A stretch of DNA of 64,000 nt from CAUPWF01 sp963515125 (GCA_052116865.1 JBQKKG010000007.1:159697-223696); one strand, 5' to 3'; shown: positions 1 to 9,736, numbered from the stretch's first letter. The notes: generated by a model from the sequence alone, not told the origin. Program-made: numbers and translations.

Positions 1-27
1 AGTTTTTATTCTCAGGAGGTGAAAATA

Positions 28-1800
28 ATGCAAATCGTTAAATCAGGAATTATATATGGTGTAAATGGTCCCGTTGTATATTTAAAAGGTAACACAGGAT
101 TCAAGATGGCAGAAATGGTCTATGTTGGGAAGGAAAAGCTAGTAGGAGAAGTAATTGCTCTGGATAAAAATCGAACTACAATTCAAGTATTTGAAGAAAC
201 AACTGGTCTTTGCCCAGGTGAATTAGTAACTGCAACTGGAGATGCTATTTCTGTAACACTTGCTCCTGGTATTCTCAATAATATTTTTGATGGAATTCAA
301 CGACCACTCGAAAAAATATCCGAAACATCTGGTGCTTATATTAGTCGTGGAGTAAGTGTTGACTCTCTGGATCGTTCGAAGAAATGGGATACCACTATAA
401 CCGTCTCGATAGCGGACGAAATTCACGGAGGAGATATTATCGCTGAGGTTCAAGAAACCACGGCTATCGTACACAAAGTTATGGTTCCTCCAAATGTTTC
501 TGGTGTGATTGTAAACATTGTACCAGATGGCACTTATACAATCGATGAAACGCTTGTTACAATAAAGCTTGATAGTGGAGAGTTGAAAGAATTGACCATG
601 ACACAACGCTGGCCAATCCGCATTCCACGTCCGACCCAACACCGTTTCCCTGCTTCTAAACCACTGATCACTGGACAACGTATTATTGATACCATGTTTC
701 CAATTGCCAAAGGTGGTACCGCATGTGTACCAGGAGGTTTTGGAACGGGCAAAACCATGACGCAACATCAGATTGCTAAATGGTCGAATGCTGATATCAT
801 TATCTATATTGGTTGCGGTGAACGCGGAAATGAAATGACACAAGTACTGGAAGAATTTACACAACTGGTAGACCCTAAATCAGGTAATCCATTGATGGAT
901 AGAACTACCCTAATTGCTAATACTTCTAATATGCCGGTAGCTGCACGTGAAGCTAGTATTTATACTGGGCTCACACTTGCTGAATATTATCGTGATATGG
1001 GATATGATGTTGCGATTATGGCAGACTCTACTTCTCGCTGGGCCGAAGCTTTGCGCGAATTATCTGGCCGTCTAGAAGAGATGCCTGCAGAAGAAGGTTT
1101 CCCTGCATACCTAGCTTCTCGATTATCTGCGTTCTATGAACGTGCAGGCATGATGCATAATTTAAATGGAACCGATGGATCCGTATCTATTATTGGAGCT
1201 GTTTCTCCACAAGGCGGAGATTTTTCGGAGCCTGTTACTCAAAATACCAAACGTTTTGTTCGTTGTTTTTGGGGACTCGATAAGAGCCTCGCTTATGCAC
1301 GTCATTTTCCTGCAATCCACTGGCTTACAAGTTACAGCGAATATTTTATCGACCTAGCACCATGGTATAATGATTATGTCTCCCCTACCTTTGTGGATTA
1401 TCGTAATCAGCTAATGGCTCTATTAAATCAAGAGAGTAGTTTAATGGAGATTGTAAAATTAATTGGTAGCGATGTGTTGCCAGACGATCAAAAATTAGTG
1501 TTAGAAATTGCACGCGTTATTCGTCTAGGTTTTCTGCAACAAAACGCATTTCACAAGGATGATACCTGTGTATCTATGGAAAAGCAGTATAAGATGATGG
1601 AAGTTATCCTATACCTTTATAAAAAAGCAAAAGCTCTTATCACGATGAATATGCCAATATCTGTGTTAAAAGAGGAAAATATTTTTGAAAAAATAATTGC
1701 CATTAAGTATGATGTGCCAAACGACCGTTTAGAATTATTTGAAAGTTACATGCGTGACATTGATGCATTTTATGATCATGTCATGAATAAGAACGCATAA
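28..1800 (+). CDS. ntpA: V-type ATP synthase/ATPase catalytic subunit A
   Basis: This is the nucleotide-binding catalytic subunit of the V1 sector, which couples ATP hydrolysis or synthesis to ion transport at the membrane. At 590 residues it has the normal family length. The P-loop GGFGTGKT is at residues 236-243, and the GERGNE and SRWAEALRE segments typical of A subunits follow. I chose the ATG at 28 because AGGAGG (14-19) lies 8 bases upstream; a GTG at 19 would sit inside that Shine-Dalgarno. The gene is followed after 13 bases by subunit B, so the two are translated from one mRNA. The remaining V1Vo genes (I, K, E, C, F) presumably lie left of the window. Identification is secure; whether the ion is H+ or Na+ cannot be read from this subunit. 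Confidence 0.97.
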   Translation: MQIVKSGIIYGVNGPVVYLKGNTGFKMAEMVYVGKEKLVGEVIALDKNRTTIQVFEETTGLCPGELVTATGDAISVTLAPGILNNIFDGIQRPLEKISETSGAYISRGVSVDSLDRSKKWDTTITVSIADEIHGGDIIAEVQETTAIVHKVMVPPNVSGVIVNIVPDGTYTIDETLVTIKLDSGELKELTMTQRWPIRIPRPTQHRFPASKPLITGQRIIDTMFPIAKGGTACVPGGFGTGKTMTQHQIAKWSNADIIIYIGCGERGNEMTQVLEEFTQLVDPKSGNPLMDRTTLIANTSNMPVAAREASIYTGLTLAEYYRDMGYDVAIMADSTSRWAEALRELSGRLEEMPAEEGFPAYLASRLSAFYERAGMMHNLNGTDGSVSIIGAVSPQGGDFSEPVTQNTKRFVRCFWGLDKSLAYARHFPAIHWLTSYSEYFIDLAPWYNDYVSPTFVDYRNQLMALLNQESSLMEIVKLIGSDVLPDDQKLVLEIARVIRLGFLQQNAFHKDDTCVSMEKQYKMMEVILYLYKKAKALITMNMPISVLKEENIFEKIIAIKYDVPNDRLELFESYMRDIDAFYDHVMNKNA

Positions 1801-1813
1801 GGAGGGACTATAA

Positions 1814-3181
1814 ATGTCAATTGAATATCTAGGACTTAGTAATATAAACGGCCCTTTAATCGTATTAGAAGGCGTTCAAGACGCATTTTACGAGGAAATC
1901 GTAGAATTCGTGGTAGATGGAAAAGAAAAGAAGTTGGGACGTATTGTCGAAATATACGAGGACAAAGCTGTGATCCAAGTATTTGAAGGTACCGAAAATA
2001 TGTCTCTAAAGAATACGCATACGAAACTTACTGGGCATCCTATGGAAATAGCATTGTCCCCTAATATGCTAGGACGTACATTTAACGGAATCGGAGAACC
2101 CATTGACAATCTAGGGCCTATCTCTTCCAATCTAAAAAGAAATATCAACGGTTTACCATTGAATCCAGTCACCCGTGAGTATCCTCGTAATTATATTCAC
2201 ACAGGAATCTCAGCAATTGACGGACTTACCACTTTGATTCGTGGACAAAAGCTTCCTATTTTTTCAGGAAATGGACTTCCACACGATCAATTAGCTGCCC
2301 AAATTGTACGTCAGGCTTCTTTAGGAGAATCATCCACCGAAGAATTTGCGATTGTATTTGCAGCCATGGGCGTAAAGCACGATGTAGCTGATTTCTTTCG
2401 CCGAACCTTTGAAGAGAGTGGTGTAGCTGACCACGTTGCTATGTTCTTAAATTTAGCAAATGATCCTGTAGTAGAGCGTTTAATTACACCTAAGGTGGCT
2501 CTTACAGTGGCAGAATACCTTGCATTTGAAAAAAATATGCACATTCTAGTAATCTTAACTGATATGACTTCCTTCGCAGAAGCGATGCGTGAAGTCTCTT
2601 CTTCCAAAGGTGAGATTCCTAGTAGAAAAGGATTCCCTGGCTATTTATACAGCGAATTAGCAACCATATACGAACGTGCAGGCATCGTAGCAGGAGTAAA
2701 TGGGTCTGTAACACAGCTGCCTATATTAACCATGCCAAACGATGATATTACCCACCCTATTCCCGACCTGACCGGTTATATTACCGAAGGACAAATTGTT
2801 CTTGATCGTAGTTTGCATGGTCAATCCGTTTACCCACCAATTAATATCTTGCCATCCCTATCACGTTTAATGAAGGATGGTATTGGTGAAGGATACACTC
2901 GAATTGATCACCAAGACTTGGCAAATCAGCTATTTTCTTCTTATGCAAAAGTAGGCGAAGCAAGAAACTTGGCTTCCGTTATTGGAGAAGATGAATTATC
3001 TTCAATTGATAAAAAATACTTAGAATTCGGAAAACAATTCGAGGAACAATACATCGGTCAAGGACCAGATGAGAACCGCTCTATGGAGGAAACATTAGAC
3101 CTTGGCTGGAAATTGCTTAAAGTTCTTCCAAAAGAAGAATTAGATAGAATTGATACGAAAATCATTGAACAGTTCTACTAA
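1814..3181 (+). CDS. ntpB: V-type ATP synthase/ATPase subunit B
   Basis: This is the non-catalytic regulatory subunit alternating with A in the V1 hexamer. It has 455 residues, full length for the family. Where the A subunit has a P-loop, this protein has the degenerate SGNGLPHDQ at residues 151-159, as expected for B. The conserved run with GFPGYLYSELATIYERAG follows in the second half. GGAGGG lies directly before the start, and the gene begins 13 bases after ntpA. It sits between A and D in the usual A-B-D order. Confidence 0.97.
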   Translation: MSIEYLGLSNINGPLIVLEGVQDAFYEEIVEFVVDGKEKKLGRIVEIYEDKAVIQVFEGTENMSLKNTHTKLTGHPMEIALSPNMLGRTFNGIGEPIDNLGPISSNLKRNINGLPLNPVTREYPRNYIHTGISAIDGLTTLIRGQKLPIFSGNGLPHDQLAAQIVRQASLGESSTEEFAIVFAAMGVKHDVADFFRRTFEESGVADHVAMFLNLANDPVVERLITPKVALTVAEYLAFEKNMHILVILTDMTSFAEAMREVSSSKGEIPSRKGFPGYLYSELATIYERAGIVAGVNGSVTQLPILTMPNDDITHPIPDLTGYITEGQIVLDRSLHGQSVYPPINILPSLSRLMKDGIGEGYTRIDHQDLANQLFSSYAKVGEARNLASVIGEDELSSIDKKYLEFGKQFEEQYIGQGPDENRSMEETLDLGWKLLKVLPKEELDRIDTKIIEQFY

Positions 3182-3187
3182 ACTTCT

Positions 3188-3227
3188 CATTGAGGGTGAG
3201 ACCATGTACACTGCCTCATTCCCAATG
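3188..3227 (+). promoter_or_regulatory. Intercistronic hairpin between ntpB and ntpD
   Basis: Arms 3188-3200 and 3215-3227 pair over 13 positions with one mismatch and two G-U pairs around a 14-base loop. There is no T-run after it, so it is not a terminator. It ends just before the ntpD ribosome binding site and could tune stoichiometry or mRNA stability. The pairing is seen; the role is inference. Confidence 0.4.
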
Positions 3228-3247
3228 AATAGAAAGGATTGAAAATT

Positions 3248-3862
3248 ATGGATCCACGTACATTTCCTACTAAAGGAAATTTAATACTCGCTAAAAATTC
3301 TCTGACCTTAGCTAAACAAGGCTATGATTTGATGGATAAGAAGCGTAATATCTTAATTCGTGAACTTATGGATTTAATTGATGAGGCCAAAGAGATTCAA
3401 GGCCAAATTGATAATACTTTTACTTATGCTTATACCTGTCTACAACATGCAAATATTGAGAATGGAATCAACACCGTATCCCAGTTAGCACTCACTGTAC
3501 CAATTGAAACAGGAATTAAAATTAAAAGTAGAAGTATTATGGGTACTGAGATCCCTTTGGTTGATTATACACTAAATGCAAGCAAGCCAACCTATTCTTT
3601 TAGTACGACCAAAGAATCCATTGATAAAGCACGAGAGGCCTTTCGTATGGTGAAAGACTTAACAGTTAAACTATCGATGGTGGAAAATGCTGCCTATCGA
3701 CTAGCCACAAATATTAAAAAGACGCAAAAACGTGCCAATGCACTTAAAAATATTACGATTCCTACTTATACCAATCTTGTATATTCTATTTCAAATGCAT
3801 TAGAAGAAAAAGAGCGTGAGGAATTTACACGGCTCAAAGTTATTAAGAAAATGAAAGCATAG
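3248..3862 (+). CDS. ntpD: V-type ATP synthase/ATPase subunit D
   Basis: This is the central rotor shaft subunit of V1. The 204-residue product begins with the diagnostic MDPRTFPTKGNL and is predicted to be almost entirely alpha-helical, as this long antiparallel coiled coil should be. I chose the ATG at 3248 (AAAGGA about 9 bases upstream) over an in-frame TTG at 3239. The gap of 66 bases after ntpB holds a hairpin. It is the last gene of the V-ATPase operon; a strong hairpin follows its stop. Confidence 0.95.
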   Translation: MDPRTFPTKGNLILAKNSLTLAKQGYDLMDKKRNILIRELMDLIDEAKEIQGQIDNTFTYAYTCLQHANIENGINTVSQLALTVPIETGIKIKSRSIMGTEIPLVDYTLNASKPTYSFSTTKESIDKAREAFRMVKDLTVKLSMVENAAYRLATNIKKTQKRANALKNITIPTYTNLVYSISNALEEKEREEFTRLKVIKKMKA

Positions 3863-3869
3863 ATTTTAT

Positions 3870-3912
3870 AAGGCAGGTATAGGTATCTCTAAGAGATACC
3901 TATACCTGCCTT
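3870..3912. terminator. Bidirectional hairpin after ntpD
   Basis: Perfect 21-base arms (3870-3890 and 3892-3912) meet with a one-base centre. It stands between ntpD (+) and the convergent small gene on the minus strand, whose stop codon lies inside the hairpin. T-tracts on either side are poor, but stem length and position argue for transcript-end function for the V-ATPase operon and the small gene. Confidence 0.7.
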
Positions 3913-4046
3913 ATATTTGCATCTACAGATTCTTTTCTAGCATTATGACTTTGATTTTGATTTTCAGGTTTTACCTTCTGAGTAATGCTATTAAATTTTT
4001 CATTATTCTTCTTTTGATTTAATTGCTCTTGCTGCTTTTTATTCAT
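3900..4046 (-). CDS. Small basic/polar protein, 48 residues
   Basis: A short reading frame starts at the ATG at 4046-4044 with a good Shine-Dalgarno (AGAGGTGAG) upstream and ends with TAG inside the convergent terminator. The product is rich in Lys, Gln and Asn and ends with a segment containing SHNARKESVDANIR. Tiny Clostridia proteins with a similar C-terminal 'NA(K/R)KE' motif are common, sometimes linked to sporulation, but I cannot assign a function. The clean start signal, codon use and placement against a terminator support a real gene. No membrane segment or signal peptide is present. Confidence 0.6.
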   Translation of the reverse strand: MNKKQQEQLNQKKNNEKFNSITQKVKPENQNQSHNARKESVDANIRQV

Positions 4047-4290
4047 GCTTCTCACCTCTTGATTAGGATGTACCTAACCGTTGCATACTATACCACGAGA
4101 GACAATTTTCATGTATAACATTGGTATCATCAGCTTTTCTTCCGTCTTTCTTAAGATGTAATTAAGAAATTTTCGATTTCTTTTAGAGAAAGAACATACT
4201 TTAGACATTTTTATTGGGTATACTATATTTAGATAATTGATTAACACCAATTATCTCCCCCCCTCATTCCTTTAGATAACTATAAAGAAC

Positions 4291-4324
4291 AGAAATCCTC
4301 GTAGCCGATACTACGAGGATTTCT
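4291..4324 (-). terminator. Terminator after glgB
   Basis: 14-base perfect arms (4291-4304, 4311-4324) enclose a 6-base loop just past the glgB stop. The minus-strand tail is modestly T-rich. The 240 bases between this and the small gene at 3900-4046 contain no gene that I can see. Confidence 0.75.
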
Positions 4325-4332
4325 TTGTTTAA

Positions 4333-6258
4333 CTAAAATTCAAATATGGCAACTCCATAAGATGGTAATTTATAAGAAATATGATAAGGTCTCCCATCAC
4401 ATTCACCTTTTACAGCTTTATACACCTCTTGTCTCTTATGGCCAATTCCATCATACTTTTTATTATCACTATTAAATAGTAATCTATACTGTTTTTTTCT
4501 CGGAACTCCCACCTTATAATTCGCACGCTCAACAGGTGTAAAGTTACATACGAATAACAAATTATTTTTATTTCCTTTGGAATGTCTGATAAAGCTATAG
4601 ATACTTCGATCTGCATCATCAGCATTAATCCATTCGAATCCTTCCGACTCATATTCACATTCATATAACGCTTTTTTATTCTTATACAGGTGTAATAAGT
4701 CTTTGGTAAATTCTTGTAACTGACGGTGCTCCTTTTCATTCAACAAATACCAATCCAGTTCTCTTGCTTCACTCCATTCCTGCAATTGCGCAAAATCTTG
4801 TCCCATAAATAATAATTTTTTTCCTGGATGTCCAATCATATAAGCATAGCCAACCTTCAAATTAGAGAACTTATCCACACCAAGTCCTGGCATTTTATTC
4901 AGCATAGAGCACTTTAAATGCACCACCTCATCATGGGATAGCACTAATATATAACGTTCGCTATATGCGTATGACATGGAAAAGGTCATCTGGTAATGGC
5001 TTCCTTTTCTAAAGTACGGGTCTAACTTCATATACTCTAGAAAATCATGCATCCAGCCCATATTCCACTTCATACTAAATCCTAAACCCTCTTCCTCCGG
5101 TCTAGCTGTAACTTTTGGCCACGCGGTTGATTCTTCCGCAATGATAACAGCACCTTTATTTCTCCCTAAAACAACAGAATTAAGATGTTTGAAGAATTGT
5201 ACTGCATCTAAATTCTGATTACTGCCATATTCATTAGCAATCCATTGTCCGTCTTCCTTACCATAGTCAAGATATAACATAGAGGCCACTGCATCCACAC
5301 GTAATCCATCCACATGATAGTGTTCAACCCACAACAATGCATTGGCTATTAAGAAATTTTGTACCTCAGCTTTGGAATAATCAAATATCTTGGTCCCCCA
5401 ATCTGGGTGCTCCCCTCTTCTAGGATCACAATACTCAAATAAACAAGTTCCATCAAATTCAGCTAGTCCATGTGCATCTTTGGGAAAATGAGCTGGAACC
5501 CAGTCAAGAATCACTCCGATTCTATTTTTATGAAAATAATTTATCATATAGGCAAAGTCTTCTGGGGTTCCATACCTAGATGTTGGTGCATAATACCCTG
5601 TCACCTGATACCCCCAGGAACCATCATATGGATGTTCGGCAATCCCCATCAACTCAATGTGCGTATAGCCCATTTCCTTAATATATGCGGTTGCCTGCTT
5701 TGCAAATTCGCGATATGTATAAAATCCGTCTTCTGTTACATGCTTCTCATTTTCCGGATGACGTTTCCAGGATCCGATATGTGCTTCATATATAGACATT
5801 GGCTGTTCTTCATATCTCCAGCTCTCTCTTTTTTCCATCCAAAGCTGGTCCGACCAGTGCAATTGACTAATATCAGCCACTCGAGAAGCGGTTCCAGGTC
5901 TTAACTCTGCATAATTTGCAAAAGGATCTGCTTTATACAGATACTTTCCCTCCCACGTCTTAATGCAGTATTTATATAATGCACCCTCTTTTACATGTGG
6001 AATAAAGCAGGTATAGATTCCTAACGGCTCCTGCCTTTCCATTGGATGAACTAAGTAATCCCAATCATTAAACTCACCAACAACTGAAACAGCTTCAGCG
6101 TGTGGAGCCCATACCGCAAAATAGACCCCTTCAACATCTGCATCACTCACTTTATGTGCTCCTAATTTCTTGTATATCTCGTAGTGTGTACCTTGTCCAA
6201 ACAGATAATGATCTAGTTCTCCTATCACATATTCCCTTCTCTTTTTCACGTTTGCCAT
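4333..6258 (-). CDS. glgB: 1,4-alpha-glucan (glycogen) branching enzyme
   Basis: This cytosolic enzyme makes alpha-1,6 branches in glycogen. The 641-residue protein has an N-terminal CBM48-type module (YFAVWAPHAEAVSVVGEFNDWD around 46-67), then a GH13 barrel. The nucleophile is Asp322 in HVDGLRVDA, the acid/base Glu is in IIAEEST (about 375), and the transition-state His-Asp pair is in LSHDEV (442-443). A beta-sandwich C-terminal domain ends at EF. The gene stands alone, with its own terminator and no other glg genes nearby, so the rest of glycogen metabolism must be elsewhere. Full length, no damage. Confidence 0.96.
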   Translation of the reverse strand: MANVKKRREYVIGELDHYLFGQGTHYEIYKKLGAHKVSDADVEGVYFAVWAPHAEAVSVVGEFNDWDYLVHPMERQEPLGIYTCFIPHVKEGALYKYCIKTWEGKYLYKADPFANYAELRPGTASRVADISQLHWSDQLWMEKRESWRYEEQPMSIYEAHIGSWKRHPENEKHVTEDGFYTYREFAKQATAYIKEMGYTHIELMGIAEHPYDGSWGYQVTGYYAPTSRYGTPEDFAYMINYFHKNRIGVILDWVPAHFPKDAHGLAEFDGTCLFEYCDPRRGEHPDWGTKIFDYSKAEVQNFLIANALLWVEHYHVDGLRVDAVASMLYLDYGKEDGQWIANEYGSNQNLDAVQFFKHLNSVVLGRNKGAVIIAEESTAWPKVTARPEEEGLGFSMKWNMGWMHDFLEYMKLDPYFRKGSHYQMTFSMSYAYSERYILVLSHDEVVHLKCSMLNKMPGLGVDKFSNLKVGYAYMIGHPGKKLLFMGQDFAQLQEWSEARELDWYLLNEKEHRQLQEFTKDLLHLYKNKKALYECEYESEGFEWINADDADRSIYSFIRHSKGNKNNLLFVCNFTPVERANYKVGVPRKKQYRLLFNSDNKKYDGIGHKRQEVYKAVKGECDGRPYHISYKLPSYGVAIFEF

Positions 6259-6326
6259 ACATTCACCTTCCCAAGTTCATCTATTCAAATATATCCCTAT
6301 TATACCCTTACCCTTCACAAAAAGAA

Positions 6327-6363
6327 AGAGTTTTGGCAAATGATTTCCATCTGTCAAAACTCT
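6327..6363 (-). terminator. Terminator after the TPR/P-loop gene
   Basis: Arms 6327-6338 and 6352-6363 pair over 12 bases with one wobble. On the minus strand the stem is followed by CTTTCTTTTT, a normal intrinsic terminator tail. It ends the transcript of the 6373-8970 gene before glgB starts. Confidence 0.85.
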
Positions 6364-6372
6364 AGCTTTCTT

Positions 6373-8970
6373 CTATATATTAAAATCTTTTTCTGTTAAA
6401 TAAATACGATCCGAGTCATCTGTACCCTTGCCGAACACTTTCTTCATAATCTTTTTTACATTTACTTTTTGAGAATGCTCTATGGCTTCATCCATGATTT
6501 CTTTTACTTCTGCTACGGTTACAGCATGGTCTTCTCTTTGCTCGGCATCTATGCGACTATACAATGCAAGAATACCCATCTCATCGATTTTATATCCATT
6601 TTCTTTGGCATATGTTTGACCAAATGTAACCAATTCATCATTAATGAATATCGGAACTTCTAGTCTAGAAGTAAATTTTCTTCTAAACTCCTTATTAGAA
6701 GCCAACATTTGATCCAATGGTTTTCGTTGTTCTTCTAACACTACTAGCATTTCCCCAGTGTCTCTTTCCATCGCCTTGTTTAACCTAATAATGGTCTTTT
6801 CATTCATTTGGCTAGCCTTTTCTATAATCAAAGCCCCACCATGTAGTTTTGAGACAATTTCGCTGACCTTTTTACGATTCAAAGCATCACCTGTGACAAT
6901 TGCTACTTTTCCTTGTCTGATATTACGATTCTTTTGAATTGCTTTTACAACATCCACCGCTAAAACTGTTTTCCCAGAACCTTGGCGCCCAATAATTAAT
7001 AAATTACCAGTCTTAGAAGTTCCCTCACGGTTAATGCAGTGCTTGTCTTGTTCTAAGACATCAACCAACTGTTCACTCATACCACGAACTGGAACAAAAT
7101 AAGAAAATAACTTCTTTTGTTCTTCGGTCAGACCTGCTCTTAGCCCTACTTCACTTGTTGCGCTCAAATCATAACGTCCTTGTACAATGAAACCTGTATC
7201 TTGTTTGCCAACTGCTGCAGCTATCTCGGCCACAGGAAGTTGTGCAGTCTTCCCCGTTGCTACCGCTTTTGCTATTTCTTTCCTAGAAGGCCCACGTTCT
7301 GCATGTAATTCCTTTACCATCTCTTCATATTCGGTATCTTCTTCATCCTCATCCAACGCTTCCTCATCTTCATCATCTATGAATTCATCGTTGTAATCAT
7401 CCATATCCGCATATTCGTCTTGGTCCTCATCGTTTTCATCGCCTTCGTCTTCGTCTTCATCGTCATAATATTCATCGTCTTCATCGTCATAATATTCATC
7501 GTCTTCGTCTTCAATGTCTTCATATTCATCTAAGGCATCTGCTTCATCATAATACGCTTCTTGATTCTCTTCCTCTATCTCTTCATATGAGTCCAAATCA
7601 TCGTTATCATCATAAATCTCCGATTCATCCTCATCTGTATCTAGTTCATCTGCATCTAAATCATTCTCTTGCATTTCTTCATAGAACTCTTCTGTCTCAT
7701 CAAAATTATCTACCTCATCTACAGACAAATGTTCTACCGTAAGTCCCTTATTAATGACCGGTTCATCCTCTTCTTCTATAATTGGAACTTCTTCTAACTC
7801 CGGTTGCTCTTCTGGAACACCATTCTCTAATTCTTCCATTAATTTCCGGATGTCCTCTGTTAAGATAGGTGCCGTCTCATTCTTTCTAACTATATGTTGT
7901 TCCTTTTTCGCTTCCTCAACCTCTTTTTGCTTATCTTCCCATCCTGTCAAAATGTCATCAATACTCAATTGACCTGTGATTTGCTTTTGTGAATCTTCTT
8001 CCTTTAATCCTTCTACATCAGGCTGCACCGCTTTCACCACTGATTGTACAGTAGTGGTAGTACTTTCAGCCACTTCTTCCTTCGCCAGCTCTTTGATGTG
8101 TTGTTTTACGGGCTCCTCAGCTACCGTCTCAGCCATTTCTTGCATTGGTTCTTCTAGGGATATCTCCCCCAACATATCATTTTGCGAATCAAAACTACTC
8201 TGTACGCGGATTGGCTCAAATGCTTGCGTAACACCTAATTCTTCTATTGTCTTTCCTGCTGCTGCAGCTTGTACCATTCTTGCTGCTAACGTAGATGTCC
8301 CTTCTGTTCTTTCACGCTTAACAAATTGACTCTTTTTAGGTTTTTCAGCCTGATTCCTACTTGCATACTTTTCCTGTTGTGAAGGTGTCAGTGGTTTATA
8401 TAACATTTTTAATTCCATTGCCTGAAATACATATCTTCCTTCACTAAACCATAATATCAAATCATCACACTCAGCAAGACACTCGGTCGTCATCCCTGCC
8501 TCATGATACAACTTTGCTAATTCATACGCCCACTTTTCAACGTATTCGGCTTTCTTAAAATCAGTTAAAGCTTCAATCTGTTGTGTAATTGGAGCCTTCT
8601 GTGCTTTTAAAATTTTGAATTTTAAAATATATTGATTTGGATCTTTCGGCGCTATTGATACAAACTCTTCATAACAGTCCATAGCTTCATTTACATCACC
8701 AACTTTTAGTGCCAAAACACCCAAACGATATATAATCTTTCGACTTCCTGGTGAACGATCATACGCGATAAATAATATATCTCTACTTTTTTCATATTGT
8801 TCGTTAAATTCATATATCTCACTTACAGAGCACAACATTGATGCATTCTTCACTCGCCGCCAGTCGATGGTATCTGCAATTTCAATTGCTTTGTCGTAAG
8901 ATTTATTTTCCATGTATTCTAGCATTTGTTCTGTTTTTATACGATATTCGTACTTATCCAACGCTCTCAC
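6373..8970 (-). CDS. Large TPR / acidic linker / P-loop ATPase protein, function unknown
   Basis: The 865-residue protein has three parts. Residues 1-170 look like tetratricopeptide-type helical repeats. A long low-complexity linker with hundreds of Asp/Glu/Tyr residues spans about 250-560. The C-terminal 230 residues form a P-loop ATPase with Walker A GRQGSGKT (about 657-664) and an AAA-like layout, loosely like the SpoVK/CbbX group. No signal peptide or membrane segment is seen, so it is probably cytosolic. The gene is monocistronic. The linker contains a perfect 24-bp DNA duplication. I recognise no named family; a scaffold-plus-ATPase role is inference. Confidence 0.85.
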   Translation of the reverse strand: MRALDKYEYRIKTEQMLEYMENKSYDKAIEIADTIDWRRVKNASMLCSVSEIYEFNEQYEKSRDILFIAYDRSPGSRKIIYRLGVLALKVGDVNEAMDCYEEFVSIAPKDPNQYILKFKILKAQKAPITQQIEALTDFKKAEYVEKWAYELAKLYHEAGMTTECLAECDDLILWFSEGRYVFQAMELKMLYKPLTPSQQEKYASRNQAEKPKKSQFVKRERTEGTSTLAARMVQAAAAGKTIEELGVTQAFEPIRVQSSFDSQNDMLGEISLEEPMQEMAETVAEEPVKQHIKELAKEEVAESTTTTVQSVVKAVQPDVEGLKEEDSQKQITGQLSIDDILTGWEDKQKEVEEAKKEQHIVRKNETAPILTEDIRKLMEELENGVPEEQPELEEVPIIEEEDEPVINKGLTVEHLSVDEVDNFDETEEFYEEMQENDLDADELDTDEDESEIYDDNDDLDSYEEIEEENQEAYYDEADALDEYEDIEDEDDEYYDDEDDEYYDDEDEDEGDENDEDQDEYADMDDYNDEFIDDEDEEALDEDEEDTEYEEMVKELHAERGPSRKEIAKAVATGKTAQLPVAEIAAAVGKQDTGFIVQGRYDLSATSEVGLRAGLTEEQKKLFSYFVPVRGMSEQLVDVLEQDKHCINREGTSKTGNLLIIGRQGSGKTVLAVDVVKAIQKNRNIRQGKVAIVTGDALNRKKVSEIVSKLHGGALIIEKASQMNEKTIIRLNKAMERDTGEMLVVLEEQRKPLDQMLASNKEFRRKFTSRLEVPIFINDELVTFGQTYAKENGYKIDEMGILALYSRIDAEQREDHAVTVAEVKEIMDEAIEHSQKVNVKKIMKKVFGKGTDDSDRIYLTEKDFNI
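7456..7503. repeat. 24-bp tandem duplication in the acidic linker
   Basis: Two perfect back-to-back 24-bp copies (7456-7479, 7480-7503) each encode the same eight acidic/Tyr residues (DEYYDDED type). Similar but imperfect GAT/GAA-rich runs surround it. In-frame unit length means copy-number changes alter only the linker length. Confidence 0.9.
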
Positions 8971-9702
8971 CTCTATTATCTTTTTTGCTTTTTCTAATTT
9001 ATAGATTTGTAAACTTATTCTATCTTAGTTTATCACACCATGTTCTCTATGTCAAAAAAACTATTCCTTGGAAACTAATATTTACTGTATTATTAGTATT
9101 ACATTTCACCAAAAAAATAGCCATTATAATCAACTTTAATTATAATGGCTATTCCTTTATTCTTCACCTATTTTAAAATCGGAGAATTCAAACATAATCC
9201 AGTTCCTGTGAATCCTATCTTTTAAAACTCATTCTAAAATAATAATCTGATTCTATTTTCCCTTTCCAAATAATTTGTTAGCATGTCCTAATTTTAATCA
9301 TACAATTTTCAAATTTAGTAAATGTTTCTTTACACATCTCCTTCTAACTAGGACTTTATGTGGTATTTGTTCAATATGTATGCAAATCTTAAACTCGATA
9401 TTTCCTATTAAGATACTCCGATACTATTATCTTAAATCAAATTGGAATACTTTATATATGTAAGGCTATCTTCACAGAAACTATAATTTGCCATACCACT
9501 AACATATTGATTATGAGATTCTATACTTTCCAATGGATTTACGCCTCCTTTTCTTTTCTCTTCTCTTATGTTTTTCTTTTGTTTTTTATATAATATCATT
9601 GTATTTTTATTTTGTCAATACTATTGTAGATATTTCTTATAGTATTTTCATTATTTATATTTTTATTATATATTATCTGATATTTCATTTCTTTTTAATG
9701 TA
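8971..9702. other. Gene-free AT-rich region upstream of bioB
   Basis: About 730 very AT-rich bases hold no convincing gene; short frames here lack ribosome binding sites and have a composition typical of random AT-rich DNA. It contains one orphan hairpin (9116-9153). The regulatory signals for bioB start at 9704. Confidence 0.7.
9116..9153. terminator. Orphan bidirectional terminator-like hairpin
   Basis: 15-base perfect arms (9116-9130, 9139-9153) are flanked by an A-run on the left and T-rich bases on the right, so it could terminate in either direction. No gene ends here: the nearest genes both start from this region. It may be the relic of a lost gene or shield the divergent promoters. 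Confidence 0.6.
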
Positions 9703-9703
9703 T

Positions 9704-9736
9704 ATTGTTAACTCATATATTCTTTTAGTTGACATT
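9704..9736 (+). promoter_or_regulatory. BirA operator of bioB-bioY
   Basis: Half-sites ATTGTTAAC (9704-9712) and GTTGACATT (9728-9736) are inverted with a 15-base spacer, matching the known Firmicutes BirA box layout. The right half-site contains the -35 hexamer of the bioB promoter, so biotinyl-AMP-loaded BirA would block RNA polymerase. Repression by biotin is inference from this architecture. Confidence 0.88.

Noticed and set aside
223..864. 213-residue frame antisense to ntpA
   Set aside because: Shadow of a strongly conserved gene, no ribosome binding site or family features.
7754..8329. Ser/Thr-rich plus-strand frames opposite the TPR/acidic gene
   Set aside because: They are the antisense of Asp/Glu-rich codons; they lack start signals.
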